From contig CP179201.1 in the NCBI GenBank assembly GCA_051201605.1, positions 1,612,001 through 1,676,000 on the forward strand: a stretch of DNA of 64,000 nucleotides, read 5' to 3'. Below the pieces are notes generated by a model. It was not told the DNA's origin and made no database searches. It was given only the letters and a program-made list of their open reading frames with translations. The translations under genes were made by a program, and so were the position numbers. Shown here one piece after another: positions 17,133 to 25,744 of this stretch (within the stretch, counting starts at the first letter, position 1; the number at the start of each line of letters is the position of its first letter). Source of the DNA: CABZJG01 sp902512685. GTDB taxonomy: Bacteria; Pseudomonadota; Alphaproteobacteria; Rhodobacterales; Rhodobacteraceae.

Positions 17133-18096
17133 GTGTAAATTATGCAATTCGAGCAATATAGAAAATTTATATGAGAATATAATAGATGATCGCTATGGAT
17201 GTAGTGATGTTGTTTCTATACTGGACTGCAAGCATTGCGGCTATCGTTTTACATATCCATTTTTAACTGATAAGCAGCTGCCCAAGTTATACGAAAAATA
17301 TTATCCCAGAGGTTCTGAAAATGCAGATCAAATTATATATCAGAACCCGAAACTTTCGTTAAGGTTACGTATAAAAAATTTTATAAACGGCACAAGCAAT
17401 CAAGGTCAATTCATTGCTAAGGCAGGAGATAAATTCTTAGATGTGGGAGCTGGTTCATGCGGAAGTGCTTTACAAGCGAAGTTAGGTAACTGTGATGTTT
17501 GGACGATTGAAGCCGATCCAACTTCAAAGGTATTCGCAGAAGAATTTGGTTTAACTCATCACACTGGTATGCTTGCTGACGCTCCTAGCTCTTTCGCCGA
17601 CTTTGATATTATAACTTTTAATCAGGTATTGGAGCACGTAACAAATCCAGAACGAGAGATTGCTAATGCCAAATTACGATTAAAAGATAGTGGTTTAATA
17701 TTTATATCAGTACCAAATTCAAAAAGTTTGGTTGCGCGATTGTCAGGTAGCTCATGGATAAATTGGCATGTACCCTTTCATGTTAGTCATTTTAATAAAA
17801 CCGTTATGATAAGTATGCTCCGAAAACATGACTTGAAGGTTCAGAAAATTTATACGAAAACACCAAACTTATGGTTAAAAATACAAGTGCTACGTTATCT
17901 GAATCTGGATAAAATCTACATTTGGGATCGTAAAAAGAATTCGGAGAGTGAACGTAATACGATACTTGAAAAACTTAAAAGGAAAACGCTATTGGCTTCG
18001 TTGTCTATTTTCACGCCTGTGGTCGCGAGAATTTTAGACTTTTGCGGGCAAGGTGAAAGCATCTGTATAATTGCAGTAAAAAATGAATCTCTATGA
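17125..18096 (+). CDS. SAM-dependent methyltransferase with N-terminal zinc-ribbon-like domain
   Basis: A 323-residue protein. The N-terminal C-x2-C ... C-x2-C pattern (CKLCNSS at the start, DCKHCGYRF at about residue 34) resembles the zinc-binding domain found in some sugar C-methyltransferases. The class I core follows, with FLDVGAGSCGSALQ as motif I (about 108-121) and FNQVLEHVTNPE. The last part ends in ESICIIAVK, typical of this group. It could methylate a sugar carbon or hydroxyl. It overlaps the neighbour on each side. Confidence 0.8.
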   Translation: MVKCKLCNSSNIENLYENIIDDRYGCSDVVSILDCKHCGYRFTYPFLTDKQLPKLYEKYYPRGSENADQIIYQNPKLSLRLRIKNFINGTSNQGQFIAKAGDKFLDVGAGSCGSALQAKLGNCDVWTIEADPTSKVFAEEFGLTHHTGMLADAPSSFADFDIITFNQVLEHVTNPEREIANAKLRLKDSGLIFISVPNSKSLVARLSGSSWINWHVPFHVSHFNKTVMISMLRKHDLKVQKIYTKTPNLWLKIQVLRYLNLDKIYIWDRKKNSESERNTILEKLKRKTLLASLSIFTPVVARILDFCGQGESICIIAVKNESL

Positions 18097-18932
18097 CTAT
18101 TTATGTAGTTATTCCAACATTTAATCGCATAAAACAACTTTCAAAGTTGCTCTCAGATCTTCAGAATCAAGAGGGCTGCCTAATACCTGTGGAGATATGC
18201 GTTGTTAATGACGCTTCTACTGATGAAACTTCTGAGGCGTTGGAGCACATTGAGCACGTAAACGTTATCGCTACACGTGGTAATCGTTGGTGGCCTGGCG
18301 CAATCAATGATGCAATACACTTTTTGAAGAATAATCGCTCTATTCGGCAGGATGATTATATTTTGCTTTTGAACGACGATACTAGGTTGCCTGCAAGTTA
18401 TCTACGTGAGCTAATGTCCATTGCTTGTTTGAGCCCTAAGGTTTGCGTCGGGTCTATGATTAAAGATATTGATACGTCAGAAGTCATCAGTGTTGGTGCC
18501 TGCTATAATCGTAAAAAACTGAAAATAACTGACTGCATCGATAAAATTACGCAATATAATAACGTAATAGAATTATCTTTACTTAGTGGTCGCGGCACAC
18601 TTTATCCGGCCATTGAATTTATGGCTCTAGGTAAGAGCAATGAATTTTTCACTCCTCAATACTTTGCAGATTACCTTATTTCGTTCCGGTTTAAGCAGCG
18701 CAGTTATGACCTAGTTACCCACCCAAATATTTTTGTCTACAGCGACACTAATTTTGGAAATATGAAAAAATTTCGTTTTTTACGAAAATACTTTTGGAGG
18801 AGGTCATCGAATTATATCATAGCTAAAGTTTATTTTGATATAATTACAATAAAAAAATCCTTGATACTATTTTACCCCTTAATCGTTATCGGGAAGGGTG
18901 TATGGAAACTTAGGGCTCGTAGTAAAATATGA
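18093..18932 (+). CDS. Family 2 glycosyltransferase
   Basis: A 279-residue GT-A enzyme. It begins YVVIPTFNRIKQLSKLLSDL, then CVVNDASTDETSE, ATRGNRWWPGAIN and LLLNDDTRLP, the DxD-like metal site (about residue 93). The 'GNxWWPGA' segment is typical of rhamnosyl/galactofuranosyl-type GT2 enzymes that work outward on a chain. A basic, partly hydrophobic C-terminus may bind the membrane. Donor unknown. It overlaps the methyltransferase before it and the next glycosyltransferase by four bases each. Confidence 0.83.
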   Translation: MTIYVVIPTFNRIKQLSKLLSDLQNQEGCLIPVEICVVNDASTDETSEALEHIEHVNVIATRGNRWWPGAINDAIHFLKNNRSIRQDDYILLLNDDTRLPASYLRELMSIACLSPKVCVGSMIKDIDTSEVISVGACYNRKKLKITDCIDKITQYNNVIELSLLSGRGTLYPAIEFMALGKSNEFFTPQYFADYLISFRFKQRSYDLVTHPNIFVYSDTNFGNMKKFRFLRKYFWRRSSNYIIAKVYFDIITIKKSLILFYPLIVIGKGVWKLRARSKI

Positions 18933-20041
18933 AAATACTTATTATAGATACCTATTACCCAGCGTACTTGAAAAAATTAGAGCCCAAAATGCTAGGTATG
19001 AGTCATGAAGAGTGTCAAAATTATCTGAGAAACTCTATGTTCGGGACAGGTAATTTTTATTCGAAAAATTTGTCACAGTACGGAGTAGACGCCCTTGAAA
19101 TTATTCCAAACAGTAAATTTCTGCAAAAGAAATATTGGAAGGAGCAAAATAAACTAATTAATGTTGTGAAACTAGCTATACCATATAGAGTAAATCGTTT
19201 AAATATCTTACGAAAAGTCGGATTATATAATAATTCGTATGATGATTATGTTTTGAGCGAAATAAGTCGAGCTAAGCCGGATGTAGTTTATTCTCAAGAC
19301 CTGAGCTTTATTACTCCTGATTGCGCTCAAAAGATAAGGGGACTAGGAGTAAAATTAATCGTGGGACAAATTGCATGTCCAACGCCCGGATTAGAGTTCT
19401 TAAAAGTTTATGATTTGATACTTACTTCATTTCCCCATTTTGTGAACCGATTTAAAGATTTAGGAATAATGAGTGAGTATTTTAAAATTGCGTTTGAAAA
19501 TACAATTCTGGATAGCGTTCCAAAAGTTGAAATAAGGGACATTACTTGCTCATTCGTTGGTGGTATTAGCCGCCATCATTCCAGTACTATACCGCTATTA
19601 TCGGCTGCTGCGGAGGTAATTGACCTTTCTATTTTTGGATATGGGGCAGAAAACTTAGATTCAAATTTGAAAAAGCTCCATCAAGGTGAGGTATGGGGGA
19701 CAGAGATGTATCAGACCTTGGGGCGTTCATTGATCACTTTAAATCGCCACATTGACGTATCAGAAAATAATGCGAATAACATGCGCCTATTTGAAGCCAC
19801 CGGAATGGGCGCATGTTTAATCACAGACATGAAAGACAATTTGGGAGACTTATTTGAGTTGGATGTAGAGGTCGTCACTTATTCGTCACTAGATGAGTTG
19901 AAGGAAAAAATAGAGTACCTAAAAAATAACTTAAAGAGGGTCAAAGAAATAGCGCAACGTGGTCAGAAGCGAACACTCAGCGAGCATAATTATAAAAATA
20001 GAATGAGCGAATTGGTAGAAATTTTCGGCAGGTATCTGTAG
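18929..20041 (+). CDS. CgeB-like GT-B glycosyltransferase
   Basis: A 370-residue protein. Its C-terminal half has the pattern seen in CgeB/Glyco_trans_1_2 proteins: a putative donor-binding segment FEATGMGACLITDMKDNLGD (about residues 288-307), then YSSLDELKEKIEYL. The N-terminal half contains SQDLSFITPDCAQKI and is less conserved. This places it with GT-B fold enzymes found in polysaccharide and spore-glycan loci. Donor and acceptor are unknown. It abuts the next methyltransferase with no gap. Confidence 0.72.
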   Translation: MKILIIDTYYPAYLKKLEPKMLGMSHEECQNYLRNSMFGTGNFYSKNLSQYGVDALEIIPNSKFLQKKYWKEQNKLINVVKLAIPYRVNRLNILRKVGLYNNSYDDYVLSEISRAKPDVVYSQDLSFITPDCAQKIRGLGVKLIVGQIACPTPGLEFLKVYDLILTSFPHFVNRFKDLGIMSEYFKIAFENTILDSVPKVEIRDITCSFVGGISRHHSSTIPLLSAAAEVIDLSIFGYGAENLDSNLKKLHQGEVWGTEMYQTLGRSLITLNRHIDVSENNANNMRLFEATGMGACLITDMKDNLGDLFELDVEVVTYSSLDELKEKIEYLKNNLKRVKEIAQRGQKRTLSEHNYKNRMSELVEIFGRYL

Positions 20042-20785
20042 ATGCTAAATATTTTAAGGTTAGTTAGGGCTAGGATTAAGCGCTCATACTCGGTATCGCA
20101 TTCATACAAGAAAGTGAGCGTTTTTAGTGATTTAGATATCGCAAAAACAATTGAGACTTGGCAGAGTGAAAGGACGCCCCGGGAGCAATGGAAAATTGTG
20201 TCGCAACAAATTCAACGGCTGAAGCAAAATATAGAAACCGCTGAATTTAAATCCTTTCGAGAAGCTTTAGAAACAAGCTATAAAACCAACGATTGTTTCG
20301 GTGTTTTGGAAGTAGGCTGTTCCTCTGGATATTACAGCGAAGTTTTAAACCGCTCGTTTCCGAATTCTAGTTACACAGGTGTGGACTTTTCAAAGCAATT
20401 CGTTGAGTTTGGCGCTGCAAAATTTCCAAATATCAATTTACAACAAATGGATGCCGAAGATCTTGGAGAATTTGCTGACCGCCAATTTGATTGTGTCGTT
20501 TCGGGTTGTGTTTTACTCCATATACCGAATTGGAAGAATGCCCTTATTGAATCGGCGAGGGTGGCGAACCGGTCCCTTATTCTTCATCGTACGCCATTGA
20601 GTGATACTAATACTCAAAGATACATAAAATCGGCTTATGGAAGTCCAACACTTGAATGGCAGTTTTCAATTAATGACATCAATGAACAGTTAGCCGGAGT
20701 AAGTTTCCGACTGAAACAGGTAATACCACTATCCGCGAGTGATAAAGGTCAAGTAGCCACAATTATATACGAAAGAATTCTATGA
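20042..20785 (+). CDS. Class I SAM-dependent methyltransferase
   Basis: A 247-residue methyltransferase. Motif I reads VLEVGCSSGYYSEVL (about residues 90-104), followed by YTGVDFS (motif II), LQQMDAEDL and FDCVVSGCVLLHI. About 80 mainly charged residues precede the core. It is the fourth methyltransferase of the cluster. It begins right after the preceding glycosyltransferase and overlaps the next by four bases, so it probably acts on the same glycan. Confidence 0.82.
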   Translation: MLNILRLVRARIKRSYSVSHSYKKVSVFSDLDIAKTIETWQSERTPREQWKIVSQQIQRLKQNIETAEFKSFREALETSYKTNDCFGVLEVGCSSGYYSEVLNRSFPNSSYTGVDFSKQFVEFGAAKFPNINLQQMDAEDLGEFADRQFDCVVSGCVLLHIPNWKNALIESARVANRSLILHRTPLSDTNTQRYIKSAYGSPTLEWQFSINDINEQLAGVSFRLKQVIPLSASDKGQVATIIYERIL

Positions 20786-21762
20786 AGCATATTTATTGCT
20801 GCCTTTTTGATAAAAATTATTCTGTAAAGGGTCTTTCAATGATCCAATCTTTGCAAAGATTTAACTCGTCAGCCTGCATCTTTGTTTTAGCGCTCGATGA
20901 ATATAGTGAGCGTTTAGTTTTAAAGCTAAATGAGCCAAATATTAGATTACTAACACTAGACAAAATAGAAGATGAAAATGTACTAATTGCCAAAGGAAAT
21001 AGAGGATTAGTAGAGTATTATTGGACCCTTTCCTCTGTACTTACAGCTTATGTATTTGAAAAATACAATCATGAATTCCAAACATTAACATATTTAGACT
21101 CTGATATATTTTTTTTCTCGGATCCTCAGGTGATATTTTCACAAATTAGTTCAGAATCTTCATGTATAATCACTCCGCATAATTTTTCCGAAAGGCTAAA
21201 AGACAGAATTGTTAATGGAAAATTTTGCGTTCAGTGGGTCACGTTTGTGAATAATAGAGAAGGCGAAAAGGTCCTTTTTGACTGGCGTGCAAATTGTCTG
21301 GATTGGTGTTATTATAAATTAGAAGATGGCAAAATGGGTGATCAAAAATACCTAGATTACTGGGAGAGCCAATATAATGGTGTGATTATCGACAAAAATT
21401 TGGGAGCAGGAGTGGCGCCCTGGAATTATGAGGATATGGAATTCAGCATAAAAGATGGTCGCATACTTGCGAACAACAACCCATTGATTTTTTATCACTT
21501 TCATCAGTTCACACAAATCGGAATAGATAGATTTGATCGCTTATCAAAGTTTTATACTGACGTACGCGCCGCTCCAGATGAAATTTACAGAGAGTATGAG
21601 CTCGTTTGTGAGAAAAATTATAGATTGGTAAGTGAAATTAATGGAGAAGCGCCATTTGAGTTTTCAAATAGAAAACTAATTAGGCAAAAACTCTTAAGAC
21701 TGGCGCAAACTTATGTACCGCACTTTGTCAAGCAGGTAATACGCAAATTCATGCGTTATTAA
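20782..21762 (+). CDS. GT8-like nucleotide-diphospho-sugar transferase
   Basis: A 326-residue enzyme starting IYCCLFDKNYSVKGLSMIQS, with the DxD metal motif in LTYLDSDIFFFSDP (about residue 105) and later GAGVAPWNYEDM and FYHFHQF. The layout (N-terminal 'll..D..Y...gl..i.SL', DxD, late H-x-H) fits the GT8-like group of unknown specificity often found in polysaccharide clusters. It ends 47 bases before the broken EpsG-like gene. The last residues are basic and aromatic, possibly a membrane contact. Confidence 0.72.
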   Translation: MKHIYCCLFDKNYSVKGLSMIQSLQRFNSSACIFVLALDEYSERLVLKLNEPNIRLLTLDKIEDENVLIAKGNRGLVEYYWTLSSVLTAYVFEKYNHEFQTLTYLDSDIFFFSDPQVIFSQISSESSCIITPHNFSERLKDRIVNGKFCVQWVTFVNNREGEKVLFDWRANCLDWCYYKLEDGKMGDQKYLDYWESQYNGVIIDKNLGAGVAPWNYEDMEFSIKDGRILANNNPLIFYHFHQFTQIGIDRFDRLSKFYTDVRAAPDEIYREYELVCEKNYRLVSEINGEAPFEFSNRKLIRQKLLRLAQTYVPHFVKQVIRKFMRY

Positions 21763-21808
21763 AAAAATTAGAAAATTAATTTTGCGTTACCAAACTATAT
21801 ACATTTAT

Positions 21809-22732
21809 ATGACTTCCAGTTTCTTTGGTGTTATGTATTCTTACATTTCTAGTCAGAGAAAAATCTTCTAGTCAGAGAAAAATCACTGGCGATACGCTCA
21901 ATTATATTAACTTTTATACTGACATTAGCATCAAAAATTGGTCTTACTCAAATTGCCAAGGTTTCGAACCATTATTTTGTTATGTATCAAAGATATTTAC
22001 ACATATTGGGTTGGCGCCATCAACAGTACACACAGTATGGGCGTTTTTAGTTGCAGTTCTTATTCATTCTGCAATTGTTCGGTATCAGACAAAATTTATT
22101 GTAAAATTAACATTTCTAGCGGTTCCCTTAGCGTTGAACTTTTTTCATCCCACAGAAGTTTACTTTCTTATTCGACAATTTATCGCGGGTGCTTTTCTAA
22201 TGAATTTATTTATAAGCCAATCAAGAACGAGCCATTTTTTGTGGAGTTTGCTGGCGATAACTACACACTTCTTTTCAGCACCGTTAATTATACTGTTTTA
22301 AAATCGCGATATAATATCGTATCTTTATTTATAAATAATATGAGATATGTTTTACTTTTTGCGCTGTTGATGATTTATTTTTACGAAAAAGAGCTAAATA
22401 TAGAAAGAGCAACATTAGAATATAAAATATTGCATTATAATGGAAAGTCTGATGGCAGTATTTCAATTATTACAGAGATTAAATTCCTATTATATTTTTT
22501 AGTTTCATTCATGTTGGTAAGAGGGAATGATCGAGTTTTTTTGAGTTTGTGTGCGATCTTTTATGTCGTCACCTTCATACATGAGTTTGCACACTTACGA
22601 TATCATAAATACTTATATTTTGTTTTTATGTATATGTTTCTTCACTCAGTGAGGATCCAATTTAGTTGGTTCGCATGTGTTGTCGCGTTAATAGGGAGTT
22701 ATCGAATGATATCTGTAGTCAAGTGGCTGTAA
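21809..22732 (+). pseudogene. Disrupted EpsG-like membrane protein (putative polysaccharide polymerase)
   Basis: Two hydrophobic open frames together resemble an EpsG/Wzy-type multi-spanning membrane protein. The first (to 22301) has GDTLNYINFYTD and the family-like FLIRQFIAGAFLMNLF. The second (to 22732) has more membrane segments and VRGNDRVFLSLC. The join is a missing base: one more T in the TTTT at 22295-22298 would restore IILFLKSRYNIV. Near the 5' end a 19-bp perfect tandem duplication (21847-21865 and 21866-21884) shifts the frame; removing one copy links the ATG at 21809 to the main frame. With two lesions it is probably dead. ABC-dependent export does not need such a polymerase. Confidence 0.65.
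21847..21884. repeat. Perfect 19-bp tandem duplication
   Basis: Two head-to-tail copies of the same 19 bases (21847-21865 and 21866-21884). Since 19 is not a multiple of three, the duplication changes the reading frame of the EpsG-like gene and puts the ATG at 21809 into a frame that stops at TAG within the second copy. Simple replication slippage would explain it. Confidence 0.95.
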
Positions 22733-22793
22733 CGTGTGGAATAGTTTATGTATCAGAATTACATCACGCCGATTTAACCGAAAGAAGTCGAGT

Positions 22794-23913
22794 ATGAAAA
22801 AAGCTTTAATTACTGGGATCACTGGCCAAGATGGTTCATATCTAGCGGAATTCTTGTTAGATAAAGGATATGAAGTACATGGAATAAAAAGACGCTCATC
22901 GCTTTTTAACACACAACGTATTGATCACATTTATGAAGATCCGCATGTCGAAAATAACAGCTTTACGCTTCACTATGGGGATCTCTCAGATACATCAAAC
23001 TTAACCCGTATTCTAAGTGAAATTCAGCCAGATGAGGTGTATAATTTAGGAGCTCAATCCCACGTTGCTGTTAGCTTTGAAAGCCCCGAATATACAGCTG
23101 ATGTTGATGCTTTAGGAACTCTGCGTTTGCTAGAGGCCATTCGGTTCTTGGGTTTAGAGAGGAAGACAAAATTCTACCAGGCCTCTACTTCGGAACTCTA
23201 TGGGTTGGTTCAGGAAACGCCGCAAAAAAGAAACGACTCCTTTTTATCCGCGATCTCCCTACGCCGTCGCTAAGCTGTATTCTTATTGGATTTGTGTAAA
23301 TTATCGAGAAGCATATGGAATGTATGCCTGCAATGGTATTTTGTTTAATCACGAAAGCCCACGCCGCGGAGAGACATTTGTGACACGTAAAATTACGCGG
23401 GGGTTGGCAAACATTGCCTTGGGTTTAGAGGACTGCCTTTATATGGGGAATATTGATGCTCTGCGCGATTGGGGGCACGCAAAAGATTATGTTCGAATGC
23501 AGTGGATGATGCTTCAACAAAGTGAACCCCAAGATTTCGTTATAGCGACGGGCAAGCAATACTCAGTGCGAGAATTTATCACTTGGTCAGCCAACGCACT
23601 CGGCATTGATATTGAGTTTACAGGGACGGGTTTAGATGAGGTAGGTGTAGTAACTGGAATTTCTGGGGACCTGGCTCCTAAAATTTCAGTCGGGCAAAAA
23701 GTTATCAGAATTGATCCTCGCTACTTTAGGCCTGCGGAAGTTGAGACACTTCTGGGGGATCCGTCAAAAGCAAAAGCTCGACTAGGCTGGGAACCAGAGA
23801 TAACTGCGCAAGAAATGTGTAGAGAAATGGTGGAAGAAGATCATAAAGCGGCGCGGCGCCTTGCATTGCTAAAAGACCATGATCTTGAACTTCCTGTATC
23901 GATCGAAAACTGA
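22794..23913 (+). pseudogene. gmd: GDP-mannose 4,6-dehydratase, interrupted by a one-base frameshift
   Basis: The gene would convert GDP-mannose to GDP-4-keto-6-deoxymannose, the first step to GDP-fucose. The N-terminal part has ALITGITGQDGSYLAEFLLD, the RRSSLFNTQRIDH loop, YNLGAQSHVAVSFESP and FYQASTSELYGLVQE. The frame then derails at a run of six A (23224-23229) and stops at 23273. One A fewer restores QKETTPFYPRSPYAVAKLY, with the YxxxK pair, and the rest of a full-length enzyme (about 373 residues). The start is ATG 22794. Both halves are well preserved, so the lesion is recent, slippage-prone or a sequencing error. Its partner fcl is intact. Confidence 0.9.
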
Positions 23914-23922
23914 GGCTAAGTG

Positions 23923-24882
23923 ATGAAAAAGGTCTTTGTTGCTGGTCACAGGGGAATGGTTGGCAGCGCTATTTGCCGACAATTACAAAAGAAGTCTGAT
24001 GTAGAAATTATCACGCGCACGCGCCACGAACTCGATTTGTGTGACCAGCAAGCAGTTCAAGATTTCATGAAATCAGAAAAGCCTGACGAAGTTATTCTAG
24101 CAGCGGCTAAGGTGGGAGGCATTCACGCAAATAATACCTACCCTGCAGAGTTTATTTATCAAAACCTACAAATTCAAAACAACGTTATCCATGCAGCGCA
24201 TATAAATGATGTGCAGAAATTACTCTTTCTTGGATCGTCTTGTATTTATCCACGCGCGGTAAAACAGCCAATGCGCGAGAATGCTCTTTTGACGGGTGTT
24301 CTGGAGCCTACTAACGAGCCCTATGCAATCGCAAAAATTGCGGGAATAAAAATGTGCGAAAGTTATAATCGTCAATATGGAAAGGATTATCGCGCTGTAA
24401 TGCCGACGAACCTTTACGGACCAGGCGACAATTATCACCCTGAGAATAGTCATGTTGTCCCAGCACTCATCAGACGGTTCCATGAGGCGAAAGAAAATAA
24501 ACTCAATGAAGTAGTAGTTTGGGGATCAGGTACGCCTATGCGTGAGTTTTTGTATGTCGATGATATGGCAGAAGCCAGCCTTTATGTGCATCGCCTTGAT
24601 CAAGATACTTACTTAAAGAATACGGAACCAATGCTTTCGCATATTAATGTGGGCACGGGTATAGATGTAACCATTAACGAACTAGCAGAAACCATTATGG
24701 ACGTGGTTGGTTTCGCTGGCAAACTTGTTTTTGATAAGTCTAAGCCAGATGGGACAATGCGTAAGTTGATGGATGTAGAACGATTAGGTTTTCTTGGTTA
24801 TGTTGCACCTACTAGCTTGAGATCGGGCCTAGAGCTTGCATATGCGGACTTCCTAGAAAATGCATCTAGCTTACGCATGTAA
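23923..24882 (+). CDS. fcl: GDP-L-fucose synthase
   Basis: A 319-residue short-chain dehydrogenase that epimerises and reduces GDP-4-keto-6-deoxymannose to GDP-L-fucose with NADPH. The cofactor site is VFVAGHRGMVGSAI (about residues 4-17). AAKVGGIHANNTYPAEFI, the SSCIYPR segment (catalytic Ser) and EPYAIAKIAGIK (YxxxK) are all present. I use the ATG at 23923; a GTG lies one codon earlier. It follows gmd by nine bases and closes the polysaccharide cluster. If gmd is truly dead, this enzyme lacks a substrate unless another gmd exists. Confidence 0.93.
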   Translation: MKKVFVAGHRGMVGSAICRQLQKKSDVEIITRTRHELDLCDQQAVQDFMKSEKPDEVILAAAKVGGIHANNTYPAEFIYQNLQIQNNVIHAAHINDVQKLLFLGSSCIYPRAVKQPMRENALLTGVLEPTNEPYAIAKIAGIKMCESYNRQYGKDYRAVMPTNLYGPGDNYHPENSHVVPALIRRFHEAKENKLNEVVVWGSGTPMREFLYVDDMAEASLYVHRLDQDTYLKNTEPMLSHINVGTGIDVTINELAETIMDVVGFAGKLVFDKSKPDGTMRKLMDVERLGFLGYVAPTSLRSGLELAYADFLENASSLRM

Positions 24883-24896
24883 TTAGCCACCAATAT

Positions 24897-25553
24897 TTAT
24901 TTCCAAATATTATGCTGTGAAAACCGCAAGTATCTCGAGACCGTACTCGGGTCTGACCAGCCCCCGGCGCGCATGATCGCCGCCAAGTCGTAACTCTGAA
25001 TCAGTAAGTCTTGTGCGGCACCCACACGCAAAGAGTGTCCCGAAACCTCCAAGTCGCTCGGCCGCGCGCATCTTTTTACCTTCACGACGCTGCGCTTGAT
25101 GATGTCGTTCACGTTTCGGTCGCAGATGGCGCGGTTCTCGCACCGTCCGTGATTAATTGCCCAGAAGACGGGTTGAATTTCTTCAGGTTTTAGCCTGAGC
25201 CACTTCCTGACAAGCTTTGCGCTCCTTTCGGAGCCGAACACCAGCCGACCTCTCCCGTATTGGTCGGTTTTACTTTTCCTAATCATGCCCTTCAGTGCGC
25301 CGTCCGGCGTGAACTTCAGGTCGTCGCTTCGGATGGCCACCAGCTCGGATCGCCGCGCCAGGAAGTCGTAGCCAAGCGTCAGGAGTGCGCGGTTGCGGGT
25401 GCCCGCGAGCGTGTCGGGCTGCATGGCGATCATCTTGACGAGGATGTCGTGGTTGATCCCAACGGCCTGGTTTTGCTCCAGGCACTTGGAGCGCTTCAGG
25501 CGGCGGATTGCGAGGTAGACCTCCTCAGTCCGCGTCTGATCTTGAAATCCCAT
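24897..25553 (-). pseudogene. Tyrosine recombinase, C-terminal catalytic part only
   Basis: 218 residues covering the catalytic domain of a phage-type integrase. The first Arg is in FLARRSELVAI, then GHSLRVGAAQDLL (H-x-x-R) and the nucleophile Tyr in TVSRYLRFSQ near the end. The usual N-terminal core-binding (SAM-like) domain of about 100 residues is missing. Its ATG overlaps the stop of a short winged-helix-like fragment (TAATG). It is GC-rich compared with the polysaccharide genes next to it. I infer a decayed integrase left at the island edge; activity is doubtful. Confidence 0.7.
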
Positions 25554-25744
25554 TATTTTGTTGAGCCTACGTAGCGACGAGATCCGCCGCCTGATTGAGC
25601 TATAAGCTTGTTTTCCTTTTTTACCACCAAGCCCAATTCTATGAGCCTATCAATCGCTTTGGCTACCTGACCCTGATCTTTACCGATTGCCTCGACGACA
25701 TACTTTTGTGTGCACCTCGTGTCTAGCCCCCTATATTCGCCCAT
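25553..25744 (-). pseudogene. Winged-helix-like C-terminal fragment fused to the IS end
   Basis: A 63-residue frame whose body (VVEAIGKDQGQVAKAIDRLI, then ELGLVVKKENKLIAQ) looks like the end of a winged-helix DNA-binding domain. Its first residues (MGEYRGLDTR) are encoded by the terminal bases of the adjacent insertion element. The original 5' part is therefore lost, and the element may supply a start codon. It is coupled to the recombinase remnant by TAATG. The family is not certain. Confidence 0.45.
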
